This document shows, piece by piece, positions 27,050 to 35,139 of a DNA stretch of 64,000 nucleotides; the stretch's first letter is position 1, and every line of letters starts with the position of its first letter. Made by a program: the position numbers and the translations under genes. The notes below the pieces were generated by a model. The model had not been told where the DNA came from. It ran no database searches and worked only from the letters and a program-made list of their open reading frames with translations. The stretch spans positions 186,001 through 250,000 of the forward strand of contig QAMT01000004.1 of assembly GCA_003150755.1 (NCBI GenBank), written 5' to 3'. The DNA is from Phascolarctobacterium sp. GTDB taxonomy: Bacteria; Bacillota; Negativicutes; Acidaminococcales; Acidaminococcaceae.

Positions 27050-27496
27050 ATGTATCCGAATTATCCTAATTACAGGCCCTTACCGCCCGACCCGGCGATG
27101 ATAGCTATGAATGAACGGTTGGAACAAATGCGGAGGCAGCAGCAAATGTATGCCCCGCCGCAACAGGCAATTCAGTACGGCGGAATTAAAGGCCGCGTGG
27201 TTACGAGTATAGACGAAGCCCGCGCGGCGCAGATAGATTTTGACGGCAGCGCAAGCTATTTTCCCTGCCCTGCGGAGCGCAAAATTTATGTTAAAAGTTT
27301 AGACCTTAATGGCAATCCGGTTTTTGAAGTATATCAGCTAACGAATAACGGCACGCAGCAGCAACCGGTATATGTAGAAAATTCTGCTTTTGCTGCGCTG
27401 CAACAACGTGTAGAGCAGTTAGAGGCAGCGTTAAAAGGAGTGAGTGGCAATGTTCAACCCGGCGCAAATATTACAAATGATGGGCAGCAAGGCTAA
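27050..27496 (+). CDS. Prophage-associated virion-like protein
   Basis: This 148-residue protein starts at ATG 27050 after AGAGGTGA (27037-27044). It has a Pro/Tyr/Asn-rich head, a Gln/Met-rich segment (about 23-45), a compact beta core (about 45-105) with FPCPAERKIYVKSLD, and a short C-terminal coiled coil. Related proteins occur in Clostridia prophages next to the same neighbours as here. The role is unknown; a virion decoration or fibre assembly part is possible. Confidence 0.55.
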   Translation: MYPNYPNYRPLPPDPAMIAMNERLEQMRRQQQMYAPPQQAIQYGGIKGRVVTSIDEARAAQIDFDGSASYFPCPAERKIYVKSLDLNGNPVFEVYQLTNNGTQQQPVYVENSAFAALQQRVEQLEAALKGVSGNVQPGANITNDGQQG

Positions 27497-27677
27497 TCCA
27501 CAGGCGTTTATGCAGCAGATGTTCGGCGATAATCCGACGTTTGGCCGCACAATGCAAATGGTACAAGGGAAAAGCCCGGCGGAAGTACAGCAAATTATTC
27601 GCAATGTTGCAAAAGCACGAGGCATGAGTGATACCCAACTTAATCAATTTGTAGGACAGTTCGGTTTAAAGCTGTGA
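27450..27677 (+). CDS. Small helical phage protein (75 aa)
   Basis: This protein starts at ATG 27450 after AAAGGAG (27434-27440), overlapping the end of the preceding gene by 47 bases in another frame. It is rich in Gln, Met and Asn and helical (MQQMFGDNPTFGRTMQMVQG, then VAKARGMSDTQLNQFV). It belongs to the same conserved prophage block as its neighbours. Function is unknown. Confidence 0.65.
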   Translation: MFNPAQILQMMGSKANPQAFMQQMFGDNPTFGRTMQMVQGKSPAEVQQIIRNVAKARGMSDTQLNQFVGQFGLKL

Positions 27678-27721
27678 CGAAAGTCAGGCTTTAGATAAAT
27701 TTTATTAACGAGGTGATTATT

Positions 27722-28438
27722 ATGACAATGGACGGAAACGGCATTGTGCCGGTAATTGACGTGAACCGCAACGGTTATGCCTATGGCGACGGCTTTGGCT
27801 GCGGCAACTGGATGTGGATTTTTGTTTTATTTGCTCTGATGGGCGGCGGTTGGAATGGCTGGAACCGCAACGGCTTCGGGCTTGACACTGCGGCCACCTT
27901 TGCAAACGGCAGCATGACCCGCGACCAGATGGCAAGTGAGTTCGATTTTAACGACCTTAAAAATGGGATTCGCGGCGTTCAGAACGGTTTGTGCGACGGT
28001 TTTTACACTACCAATACCAACATGCTGCAAGGTTTTAACAACACCCAGCGTGAAGTGTTAGAGAGCCGCTATAACCTCGGCAGTCAGATTGCCGAAAACC
28101 GTTTTGCTGCTCAGCAGTGCTGCTGCGAAACTAACCGCAACATTGACGCAGTACGTGCAGAAAACTACAAAAATACCTGCGAAATTACTTCTGCTATCCA
28201 CGCAGAAGGCGAGGCTACACGCGCGCTGATTAATCACAACGTAATGCAGGAACTGCGCGACAAACTTGCTGACCGTGACCGTGACTTAATGACGGCGAAC
28301 TTCCAGCTCAGCCAGCAGGCGCAGAGCGCAGCACTTGTAGGCGCTTTGCGTCCGTTCCCTCAGCCCGCATACATTACTTGCAGCCCTTACGCGGCGGCAA
28401 CTAATAATGCCTATGGTTGCGGTAATTGTGGTTGCTAA
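27722..28438 (+). CDS. Conserved prophage protein, Gly/Trp/Asn-rich with Cys motifs
   Basis: This 238-residue protein starts at ATG 27722 after GAGGTG. It has an N-terminal hydrophobic Trp/Gly segment (CGNWMWIFVLFALMGGGWNGW, about 25-45), a long helical middle with a QQCCCETN motif (about 133-140), and a YGCGNCGC end. Similar proteins are widespread in Clostridia prophages and annotated as hypothetical. The Cys clusters may bind metal or form disulfides. A 16-bp terminator follows, suggesting high expression. Confidence 0.6.
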   Translation: MTMDGNGIVPVIDVNRNGYAYGDGFGCGNWMWIFVLFALMGGGWNGWNRNGFGLDTAATFANGSMTRDQMASEFDFNDLKNGIRGVQNGLCDGFYTTNTNMLQGFNNTQREVLESRYNLGSQIAENRFAAQQCCCETNRNIDAVRAENYKNTCEITSAIHAEGEATRALINHNVMQELRDKLADRDRDLMTANFQLSQQAQSAALVGALRPFPQPAYITCSPYAAATNNAYGCGNCGC

Positions 28439-28440
28439 TT

Positions 28441-28480
28441 AAAAGGTAGGGCGGTAATTTACCGCCCTACCTTTTATCAA
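28441..28480 (+). terminator. Strong 16-bp rho-independent terminator
   Basis: AAAAGGTAGGGCGGTA (28441-28456) pairs perfectly with TACCGCCCTACCTTTT (28460-28475), with a 3-base loop. The A-rich 5' side makes it potentially active in both directions. Confidence 0.9.
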
Positions 28481-28495
28481 AGGAGATGTTTAACT

Positions 28496-28927
28496 ATGTA
28501 TTGTGCATACCAAAAATCAGCTTTAAACGCTGTGAATACAGCAGCGCAAACACTTGCTGCTAATGAATTTTTAAACTTTGACACGAATAGGCTGCATACC
28601 GGTTGCAGCATTCAGCACGTCGCCGGAAGCACCAGCGTCAATATCATCAACCACGGCTTATATCAAGTGAGCGTTAACGCAGATATAACGCCGACGGCTG
28701 CCGACCCTATAACTTTGCAGCTTGTAAACAACGGTGAAGTTGTGCCGGGCGCAGAAGCTACCATTACCGGCGTAGCGGGAGATACTGCACATGTGGCATT
28801 TACCACGCTTATCCGCGTACTAAAAAGCTGCCCGTGCGTTATCGACAACACTGCCAGCTTGCAGGTACAACTGACAGAAGCAGGAACTGTAACCAACGCC
28901 AATATTGCTGTTGTTAAATTAGCGTAA
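28496..28927 (+). CDS. Virion-like beta protein (TNF/C1q-like fold)
   Basis: This 143-residue protein starts after AAAGGAGATG. It has the strand pattern of compact trimeric head fibre or BclA-like C-terminal domains (YQVSVNADIT, ITLQLVNNGEVV, VAFTTLIRVL, ASLQVQLTEAG). It would fit a capsid decoration or short fibre protein. The fold is inferred from pattern only. Confidence 0.55.
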   Translation: MYCAYQKSALNAVNTAAQTLAANEFLNFDTNRLHTGCSIQHVAGSTSVNIINHGLYQVSVNADITPTAADPITLQLVNNGEVVPGAEATITGVAGDTAHVAFTTLIRVLKSCPCVIDNTASLQVQLTEAGTVTNANIAVVKLA

Positions 28928-28940
28928 GGCGGTGGGAACA

Positions 28941-29396
28941 ATGCTGCACAGATATAAAGAATTTATAAAAGCAGTTAGCGGCAATGCCGAAAAAGAAGAA
29001 GAATTAAAAGAAATAGTCTGCGACGCAGTAGAAAAAATTAAACATTATTGCCCGGAAGAATTTTGGGCAACTGTTTATAAAATGCACTGCGTAGCATACG
29101 GCCCGCATTTTGATGAAAAACTTGCAAGAATGGCCGTAGGCAAAATGCGTAACGTGGACGGAAGTGCCGGTGAACATTGGACTATCGAGCAGACAAGCCA
29201 AATCGCGGACCAATACGGTATTGTACACAAAGCCGATTGGTATTATGTGATGAACATGCTGTATAGTGATTTTGCGCAGGTGATCGGAAACGATTCCAAT
29301 ACATACGCTAAAATGGCCAAAGCATACATGCAAGACCCGGATGCACCGGAAGGAAAGGTATTAAACTTGTGGTTGACGCAAATAAAGAGCAAGTAA
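28941..29396 (+). CDS. Conserved helical phage protein
   Basis: This 151-residue protein starts at ATG 28941 after AAGGCGGTG (28926-28933). It is helical and aromatic, with HYCPEEFWATVYKMHCVAYG (about 35-55) and a later DWYYVMNMLYSDFAQVIG (about 97-114). Homologues accompany the 27722-type gene in Firmicute prophages. Function is unknown. It is the last phage gene on this side. Confidence 0.6.
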   Translation: MLHRYKEFIKAVSGNAEKEEELKEIVCDAVEKIKHYCPEEFWATVYKMHCVAYGPHFDEKLARMAVGKMRNVDGSAGEHWTIEQTSQIADQYGIVHKADWYYVMNMLYSDFAQVIGNDSNTYAKMAKAYMQDPDAPEGKVLNLWLTQIKSK

Positions 29397-29460
29397 AAAG
29401 AGCATTGCAGAAATCCAACAGCGCATGATATAATTACTTGCGTTCATTGGTTTTCAGTTA

Positions 29461-29496
29461 GTAAAATGCCCTGCCGGAAGGCGGGGCGTTTTACTT
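29461..29496 (+). terminator. Terminator near the phage right end
   Basis: GTAAAATGCCCTGCC (29461-29475) pairs with GGCGGGGCGTTTTAC (29480-29494) with two G-T pairs, followed by TTTATG. The rest of 29397-29625 shows no supportable gene; any attachment site cannot be seen from one end alone. Confidence 0.75.
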
Positions 29497-29625
29497 TATG
29501 CCGAACAATGCCGAGTGCTGCTTGATAAAAAAGCGACTGAACACCGGCTTGAATATATAGGACGGGTAGTTGCGCTTTAGCGCTACCACATTGACCCACA
29601 CAATTAAAAAATTGTAAAACATATA

Positions 29626-29661
29626 AACCTAAGCTGAAAAACGGCTTAGGTTATTTTTTTA
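29626..29661 (+). terminator. Rho-independent terminator at the phage-host junction
   Basis: AACCTAAGC (29626-29634) pairs with GCTTAGGTT (29644-29652), followed by ATTTTTTTAT. It isolates phage transcription from the host genes to the right. Confidence 0.85.
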
Positions 29662-29686
29662 TCTGTTTGGATTTTTAAATTTCCTC

Positions 29687-29733
29687 TTGTCAAAAAGATG
29701 AAAATACTGTAAAGTAAGTAAGCGTAAGCTAAC
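29687..29733 (+). promoter_or_regulatory. Promoter plus operator before the ABC exporter gene
   Basis: TTGTCA (29687-29692) and TAAAGT (29710-29715) have a 17-base spacer. GTAAGC-GTAA-GCTAAC (29718-29733) lies directly after the -10, where a bound repressor would block transcription. The same palindrome occurs at the exbB promoter and before the TonB receptor. Confidence 0.65.
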
Positions 29734-29753
29734 TAAAATAAAGGGTGAATAAT

Positions 29754-31481
29754 TTGCTGAGTATGTTTTTTAAATATTATAAACCACATAAAGTTTTACT
29801 GGCGCTTATTATTGCCGGTTCGTTCTTTACGGCAGGGATGGAGCTGCTGTTTCCGCTGATTGTGCGGCACTTGATGAACATTGCCATTCCGCAGCACGCG
29901 GCGGATGAATTGTTTTTGTGGGCAGGCGTATTGCTGGCGTTGTACCTTACAAACTACGCGCTGCAATATTTGATGCAGTATTACGGGCATGTAATGGGCA
30001 CGCAGATTGAAAATGCTATGCGCCGCGATTTGTTTTGCCATTTGCAGCAGATGAGCTTCAGTTTTTTTGACAACAGCAAAACCGGCCAGCTTTTAGCGCG
30101 GCTTACCGCCGATATTTCTGAAATCAGCGAGCTGGCGTTCCGTGCGCCGAGCGACGTTATCGTCTGTACGTTCAGCATGGTGGGCACGATTGCGCTGCTG
30201 TTCTGGATAAATCCGCGCCTGGGGCTACTTGTGACGCTGCTTTTGGTTATCAAAACCATTCACACCATCTACATTAACTGGCGTATGAAGCAGTCATTCA
30301 AGGCGTTCCGCAAAAAAAGCGGCGATGTTACCGCCAAAGCGGAGGAAAGTTTAAGCGGCATCCGCCTGACGAAAGCCTTTGCCGTTGAGGATAAGGAGCT
30401 GCGCGCTTTTGACGCCGTCAGCGATTATTACCTGGCTGCCAGGAAGGATTCGTTCAAAATACTGGCGCATTTTATGGGCAGTATGGGCTTTTTTACCAAT
30501 TTTACCAACCTTTTGGTGATGTGCGTGGGCGGGTATCTTGTAATCCGCGGGCAAATGGCTGTCAGCGATTTTGTGGCGTTCTTTTTGTACATCGGCCTTT
30601 TTATGAAGCCGCTTTTGCGTTTGACGGCGTTTACCGAAATTTACCAGCGCGGCATGGCCGGGTTTGCGCGTTTTGACGAGCTGATGCGCGAGCAGCCTGC
30701 GCTTGTTGATGCGCCGGACGCTGTAAGCTGCCGCAGCATTAAAGGCAGGATTGAGTTTAAAAATGTATCTTTTGGCTATGGCAACGGCACGCAGGTTATT
30801 AAAAATTTAAACCTTGTTATAGAGCCGGGTGAAACAGTAGCGTTTGTTGGCGAAACTGGCGCTGGCAAAACCACGGTTGCCAATTTGCTGCTGCGCTTTT
30901 ATGACGTTACAGAAGGCAGTATTTTACTGGACGGCGTGGATATAAGGCGCTACAAACAGCAGGAGCTGCGCAGGCAGATGGGCCTTGTGCAGCAGGATGT
31001 ATTTTTGTTTTCAGAATCCGTGGCGTATAACATCGCTTACGGAGAAAACAACGCGGACGCAGAAGACATTAAAAAGGCGGCGTGCCTTGCTTCCGCAGAC
31101 GGCTTTATTGAGCGCCTGCCGCAAAAATACGCGACGGAAATCGGCGAACGCGGGGTTAAGCTTTCCGGCGGGCAAAAACAGCGCATTGCCATTGCACGTA
31201 TCTTTTTAAAAAATCCGCCCATTGTCATTTTGGACGAGGCTACTTCGTCGCTGGACAACAAGACGGAAAAGCAGATTCAGGGCGCGCTGGAACGCCTGGC
31301 AGAGGGCAGGACGACCGTTATTATAGCGCACAGGCTTTCTACCGTGCGCGGTGCCAGCAAGATAGTTGTGCTTGATGGCGGGCGCATTGCCGAAATGGGC
31401 ACGCATGAAGAATTGCTGGCGCGCAAGGGTTTGTATTACCGTCTTTACAACATTAGTGAAAATAAAGTTAGCAATGACTAA
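29754..31481 (+). CDS. ABC exporter-type protein (membrane domain fused to ATPase)
   Basis: This is a half-transporter of about 575 residues, with six membrane segments in the first 320 residues and an ATPase domain after about 335. The ATPase has FVGETGAGKTT (Walker A), LSGGQKQRIAIARIFL (signature), VILDEATSSLD (Walker B) and an AHRLST H-loop. A TTG start at 29754, six bases after AAGGGTG, is preferred to GTG 29745. It should work as a homodimer. Exporter-type folds next to siderophore systems either export metallophores or, as in IrtAB, import them. The substrate is not visible. The operator links it to the TonB operon downstream. Confidence 0.85.
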   Translation: MLSMFFKYYKPHKVLLALIIAGSFFTAGMELLFPLIVRHLMNIAIPQHAADELFLWAGVLLALYLTNYALQYLMQYYGHVMGTQIENAMRRDLFCHLQQMSFSFFDNSKTGQLLARLTADISEISELAFRAPSDVIVCTFSMVGTIALLFWINPRLGLLVTLLLVIKTIHTIYINWRMKQSFKAFRKKSGDVTAKAEESLSGIRLTKAFAVEDKELRAFDAVSDYYLAARKDSFKILAHFMGSMGFFTNFTNLLVMCVGGYLVIRGQMAVSDFVAFFLYIGLFMKPLLRLTAFTEIYQRGMAGFARFDELMREQPALVDAPDAVSCRSIKGRIEFKNVSFGYGNGTQVIKNLNLVIEPGETVAFVGETGAGKTTVANLLLRFYDVTEGSILLDGVDIRRYKQQELRRQMGLVQQDVFLFSESVAYNIAYGENNADAEDIKKAACLASADGFIERLPQKYATEIGERGVKLSGGQKQRIAIARIFLKNPPIVILDEATSSLDNKTEKQIQGALERLAEGRTTVIIAHRLSTVRGASKIVVLDGGRIAEMGTHEELLARKGLYYRLYNISENKVSND

Positions 31482-31488
31482 CTTTATT
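31461..31488 (+). promoter_or_regulatory. Palindrome upstream of the exbB promoter
   Basis: AATAAAGTTAG-N6-CTAACTTTATT is a perfect 11-bp inverted repeat spanning the stop codon of the exporter gene. Its core GTTAGC-AATG-ACTAAC is one base from the operator consensus, and it ends one base before the -35 box, so it may be a second operator; it could also act as a weak terminator. Confidence 0.55.
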
Positions 31489-31489
31489 C

Positions 31490-31546
31490 TTGACAAAAAA
31501 GTGAAAGTGTAAGATAATTAGCACAGTTAAGTTAGCAAAAGCTAAC
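31490..31546 (+). promoter_or_regulatory. exbB operon promoter with operator
   Basis: TTGACA (31490-31495) and GATAAT (31513-31518) with a 17-base spacer form a strong promoter. A perfect GTTAGC-AAAA-GCTAAC palindrome (31531-31546) follows 12 bases after the -10. With the palindrome upstream, the promoter is bracketed by two sites. A metal-responsive repressor of the Fur or DtxR class is the natural candidate. Confidence 0.75.
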
Positions 31547-31591
31547 CAAAAGCTGTGCTATTTTATTTTTAGTGACCCAAAGGAGGAAAGC

Positions 31592-32209
31592 ATGGAAGCA
31601 ATAAGTTCTGCTGTTGATTATTTTTACAAAGGCGGCTATGTAATGTGGCCGCTGTTATTATGCTCCGTTGCCGTTGTAGCTATCGGCATCGAGCGTTTTT
31701 TGTATTACCGCGAGGTGGATTCGGGCAATATGTTTGCCGATGAATACTGCCGCCTGCTGGCGGAGCGCAAAAGCGGCGAAGCCTGCGAATTTGCCTGCTG
31801 CCACAAAGGGCACTGCGCCCAGCTGATGGCAGAGGCCGGAAAGTTTTGCTGCTGCAATCAGTGCCGTGCGTATCTGGAAACACGCAGCGGTATAATTATT
31901 GCAAAGCTGCGCAGCAACCTTAATTATTTAAGCATAATTGTTACCATGGCGCCGCTGTTGGGGCTTTTAGGAACTATCTGCGGCATGATAAATTCGTTCA
32001 GCATTTTTGACCTTGAAGAAGGCGCGCCCATGGCGATTACAGGCGGCATCGGCGAAGCGCTGATTGCAACGGCAACCGGCCTTTGCGTGGCGATACTGGC
32101 GCTGTGCGTACATTCTTATTTTGCGCACCGCATGGATACGATTATTACGAATATGGAGCAGTGCTTTTCGGCTTTGCTGGAGGACAAAACAAGGGGTGAG
32201 GCTTTATGA
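31592..32209 (+). CDS. exbB: ExbB-type proton channel subunit with Cys-rich insert
   Basis: This 205-residue protein is the MotA/TolQ/ExbB-type subunit that uses the proton gradient to energise TonB. It has an N-terminal membrane helix (about 14-34) and two later ones (about 110-132 and 148-172), with the conserved ITGGIGEALIATATGL segment in the last. Unusually, the loop after helix 1 (residues about 64-92) holds a dense Cys cluster, ACCHKGHC and later FCCCNQC. Topology puts it in the cytoplasm. It overlaps exbD by ATGA. Confidence 0.88.
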   Translation: MEAISSAVDYFYKGGYVMWPLLLCSVAVVAIGIERFLYYREVDSGNMFADEYCRLLAERKSGEACEFACCHKGHCAQLMAEAGKFCCCNQCRAYLETRSGIIIAKLRSNLNYLSIIVTMAPLLGLLGTICGMINSFSIFDLEEGAPMAITGGIGEALIATATGLCVAILALCVHSYFAHRMDTIITNMEQCFSALLEDKTRGEAL

Positions 32210-32616
32210 GGCTGCGTAACCCGCGTGACCTTGGCAAGCCGGAGCTGATGATAATACCGATGATTGACATTATGTTTTTTCTGCTGGTATTTTTTATGCT
32301 TTCGACGATGTATATGGTGGATTTGAAAACAATACCGGTCAGGCTGCCCAAGGCGGAAAGCAGCACAGTGGATACGGCTTCTACCTTTGCGGTGACGCTG
32401 AAGGAAGACGGCAGCCTGTATCTGGGGGATGCGGCAACGGATAAAGAAAGCCTGCTTTTAGCGGCAGCCATGGAAAAGAAAAATAATGCCAACACGGCTG
32501 TTATTATCCGCGCCGATGAAAATGTTGATTACGGACGTGTGATTGAACTGGTGGACAGCCTGAAGGGCGCAGGCATTACGCGCTTTGGCCTGGCTGCCGG
32601 CGGTAACGGGCAATGA
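32206..32616 (+). CDS. exbD: ExbD-type energy transducer subunit
   Basis: This 136-residue protein partners ExbB and TonB in the inner membrane. A single membrane helix near the N-terminus contains IPMIDIMFFLLVFFML, with the conserved Asp (about residue 21) that carries protons, followed by a periplasmic domain ending in a DENVDYGRVIELVDSLKGAG segment typical of ExbD. It overlaps the exbB stop and the tonB start. Confidence 0.9.
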   Translation: MRLRNPRDLGKPELMIIPMIDIMFFLLVFFMLSTMYMVDLKTIPVRLPKAESSTVDTASTFAVTLKEDGSLYLGDAATDKESLLLAAAMEKKNNANTAVIIRADENVDYGRVIELVDSLKGAGITRFGLAAGGNGQ

Positions 32617-33371
32617 AAAAGATTAAACGCGAAAAAATAGGTTTTGCCGGTTCTATTGCTGTGCACATAGCCGTGTTTTTGCTGCTGGCGTTTGCGGGCG
32701 TGTTTCAGACCGTGCGCGCCGACAGCGGCGTAACCGAAGTTATGATGCTCGGCGGCGGTGGCGGCGGAGGCGGACAGGGCGGCGCGGAAGCTGTTGAAGC
32801 TGAGCTGCAGGAAGCAGCGCCTGCGGCTGACGAAGAACCCGACGCCATTACCGAACAGGGCAAAAAGGAAGAACCAAAACCGCAGCTCCGTCCTGCTCAG
32901 GTAAAAAAGAGCGCTGCTAAAGCGGCAGCCGTAAAAGGCGCGACCGGCAGCGGCGGAGGTCAGGGCACAGGGCACGGAACCGGTACGGGCAGCGGCACAG
33001 GACCGGGCAAAGGCAGCGGCAGCGGCGGTGGTATAGGCAGCGGGCACGGTCGCGGCGTTGGCAGCGGCTTCGGCGACGGTATTGCAACCAATCCGGCAGT
33101 TCCGCCGCGCGTTGTGCGCAGCGTCAGCCCTGTTTATCCCGAAAGCCAGCGCCTTACCAATGTGGACGGCGTTGTGCGCCTGCGCCTTTTAATCGGTACC
33201 GACGGCACGGTGGAAGATGTTGCGGTGATGGCGTCAAGCGGCAGCCGCCCGCTGGATAACGCAGCTGTAAACGCCTGCCGCCGCTGGAAGTTTACACCGG
33301 CTAAAAACGCGGCAGGGCAGATAGTGCGCTGCTACTGGGATTTACCCATACGATTTAACTTAAACCATTAA
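32613..33371 (+). CDS. tonB: TonB with Gly-rich periplasmic linker
   Basis: This 252-residue protein spans the periplasm and drives the outer-membrane receptor. It has an N-terminal membrane helix (about 10-30), a Gly-run (GGGGGGGGQGG, about 47-57), an acidic segment, a basic Ala/Lys segment, a long Gly/Ser linker (about 110-160), and a C-terminal TonB domain (about 165-250) with YPESQRLTNVDGVVRLRLLI and WKFTPAKN. Typical TonB linkers are Pro-rich, so the Gly/Ser type is unusual. Its place in the operon indicates a dedicated TonB for this uptake system. Confidence 0.87.
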   Translation: MKKIKREKIGFAGSIAVHIAVFLLLAFAGVFQTVRADSGVTEVMMLGGGGGGGGQGGAEAVEAELQEAAPAADEEPDAITEQGKKEEPKPQLRPAQVKKSAAKAAAVKGATGSGGGQGTGHGTGTGSGTGPGKGSGSGGGIGSGHGRGVGSGFGDGIATNPAVPPRVVRSVSPVYPESQRLTNVDGVVRLRLLIGTDGTVEDVAVMASSGSRPLDNAAVNACRRWKFTPAKNAAGQIVRCYWDLPIRFNLNH

Positions 33372-33389
33372 AATACAAGGAGCTAATCA

Positions 33390-34148
33390 ATGAGAAAAAT
33401 TGCAATTTACGGAAAAGGCGGCATCGGCAAATCAACGACTACTTCCAACCTGTCTGCCGCGCTGGCGCTTAAAGGCTACAAGGTAATGCAGGTTGGCTGC
33501 GACCCGAAAAGCGATTCTACCAAGAACCTGATGGGCGGCAAACGCATACCGACGGTGCTGGAGCAGCTTAAAGCCAAAGGCGACAGCCTGGAACTGAAAG
33601 ACATTGTGTTTGAAGGCTTCGGCGGCGTGCTGTGCGTGGAAGCAGGCGGCCCTACGCCGGGCCTCGGCTGTGCCGGGCGCGGTATAATTTCGGCGTTTGA
33701 AAAACTGGAAGAACTGCGCGCCTTTGAAGTTTACAAGCCTGACATGGTAATTTATGACGTGCTGGGCGACGTTGTGTGCGGCGGCTTTGCCATGCCGATA
33801 CGCGGCGGCTATGCGCGCGAAGTGTTCATCGTTTCGTCCGGCGAGATGATGGCTCTGTACGCTGCCAATAATATCGCACAGGCCATTAAAAACTTTGGCA
33901 GGCGCGGTTATGCAAGGCTCAAAGGCATCATTTTAAATGCCAAAAACATCGAAAACGAACAGGAACTTGTACAGAAAGCCGCAGAAGAAATCGAAACGCA
34001 GGTTGTGCTGTACGTTCCGCGCAGCGCCGATATACAAACTGCCGAAAACCTTGGCGGCACGGTAAGTGAATTTGTGAAGGATTCGCCGATGGTTGCCGTT
34101 TATAACGAGCTGGCAGAGCGCGTGCTGGCACTGAGTGAGGATGAATAG
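33390..34148 (+). CDS. NifH-like ATP-dependent reductase
   Basis: This 252-residue protein should be the iron-sulfur ATPase that donates low-potential electrons to the two component-1-like subunits of the operon. It has the P-loop GKGGIGKSTT (about 9-18), GCDPKSDST, and both Cys ligands of the shared [4Fe-4S] cluster: GPTPGLGCAGRG (near residue 94) and DVLGDVVCGGFAMPIR (near residue 129). These features are those of NifH, BchL/ChlL and CfbC. AAGGAG precedes the start. No nitrogen-fixation genes (nifB, nifE/N pair with nifV etc.) are nearby, so classical nitrogenase is unlikely. Confidence 0.9.
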   Translation: MRKIAIYGKGGIGKSTTTSNLSAALALKGYKVMQVGCDPKSDSTKNLMGGKRIPTVLEQLKAKGDSLELKDIVFEGFGGVLCVEAGGPTPGLGCAGRGIISAFEKLEELRAFEVYKPDMVIYDVLGDVVCGGFAMPIRGGYAREVFIVSSGEMMALYAANNIAQAIKNFGRRGYARLKGIILNAKNIENEQELVQKAAEEIETQVVLYVPRSADIQTAENLGGTVSEFVKDSPMVAVYNELAERVLALSEDE

Positions 34149-34158
34149 GGGGAGCGCG

Positions 34159-35136
34159 ATGAAAAAGCTTTTACTTTTGGTGCTGTCGCTGTTTATAGTG
34201 GCTGCCATAGCAGGCTGCGGCGGCGAAAAAACGCAGCAGGGCGGCACAGACAGCGGCAAAATTACGCTTGAATACACAGACACTTTAAAAAAATTAGGCT
34301 TTACCGAGCCTGTTGTGCTTGATAAAAAGCCAGAGCGCGTGGTATCGCTGGCACATACGCCGGTGCTTGCGCTTTACGAAATGGGCATTGCGCAGGTTGC
34401 TGTGCCGCAGAACAAAATGTTTTCCTGGCCGGAGGGCCTGGCTGAAAACGCGCAGCAGCTTAATGTGGCGATGAACGATAATTTTGATATTGAATCCATC
34501 GTTGCGCTGGAGCCTGACCTCGTAATTATAGGCTATCACGCCAAAGACAGCTACGGCAAAATTTTAGAAAAAGAAAATATCCCGGTTTATTATGTCGATG
34601 CAGGCCACGTTGTTACTTACCAGTCTGTTAAAGAACTGACAGATATTTTAATAAACGCTTTTGGGAAGGATAACAAAGGTGCTGACGCGATTAAAGAGCG
34701 TTTTGCCAAGCTCGAAAGCCGCATGGCTGAAAAACGCAGCGCAAACGCCGGTAAAAAGGTGATGGTGCTGCAATCCGCGCCGCCGCGCCACTTTATACAG
34801 ACTGACGGCGGAACGCTGGGCAGCATGGCCGCGCTTTTGGGCTACGAAAATGTTTACAAAAACGATGAAAGCCGCCTGGTGCTGTTGGACCGCGAACAGG
34901 CTCTTAGTTATGACCCGGACCTTATTTTAAGCGTTGGCGGCTCGCCCACGGCAGAGGAACACCAGAAGCTGATGGAAGATGACTTTGCCAAAAATCCGGA
35001 ATACTGGCAGCAGTTCAGGGCAATCCGCGAGGGCAAAGTGCTGTACCTGCCCATAAGCTACGTTGCCAGCAGCGGCATTAACGTGGTTGACCAGCTTAAT
35101 GCACTGATGGACATGCTGGAGGCGCGTGATTTGTAA
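34159..35136 (+). CDS. Periplasmic binding lipoprotein (FecB/BtuF type)
   Basis: This 325-residue lipoprotein starts at ATG 34159 after GGGGGAG. It has a signal peptide with lipobox (AAIAGC, Cys near 20) and a type III binding fold with RVVSLAHTPVLALYEMG (about 62-78) and EPDLVIIGY (about 115-123). This class captures iron chelates, haem or corrinoids and passes them to FecCD-type permeases, which follow directly. The ligand cannot be told from sequence. The absence of a cobalamin riboswitch upstream argues against corrinoid. Confidence 0.85.
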   Translation: MKKLLLLVLSLFIVAAIAGCGGEKTQQGGTDSGKITLEYTDTLKKLGFTEPVVLDKKPERVVSLAHTPVLALYEMGIAQVAVPQNKMFSWPEGLAENAQQLNVAMNDNFDIESIVALEPDLVIIGYHAKDSYGKILEKENIPVYYVDAGHVVTYQSVKELTDILINAFGKDNKGADAIKERFAKLESRMAEKRSANAGKKVMVLQSAPPRHFIQTDGGTLGSMAALLGYENVYKNDESRLVLLDREQALSYDPDLILSVGGSPTAEEHQKLMEDDFAKNPEYWQQFRAIREGKVLYLPISYVASSGINVVDQLNALMDMLEARDL

Positions 35137-35139
35137 GCC

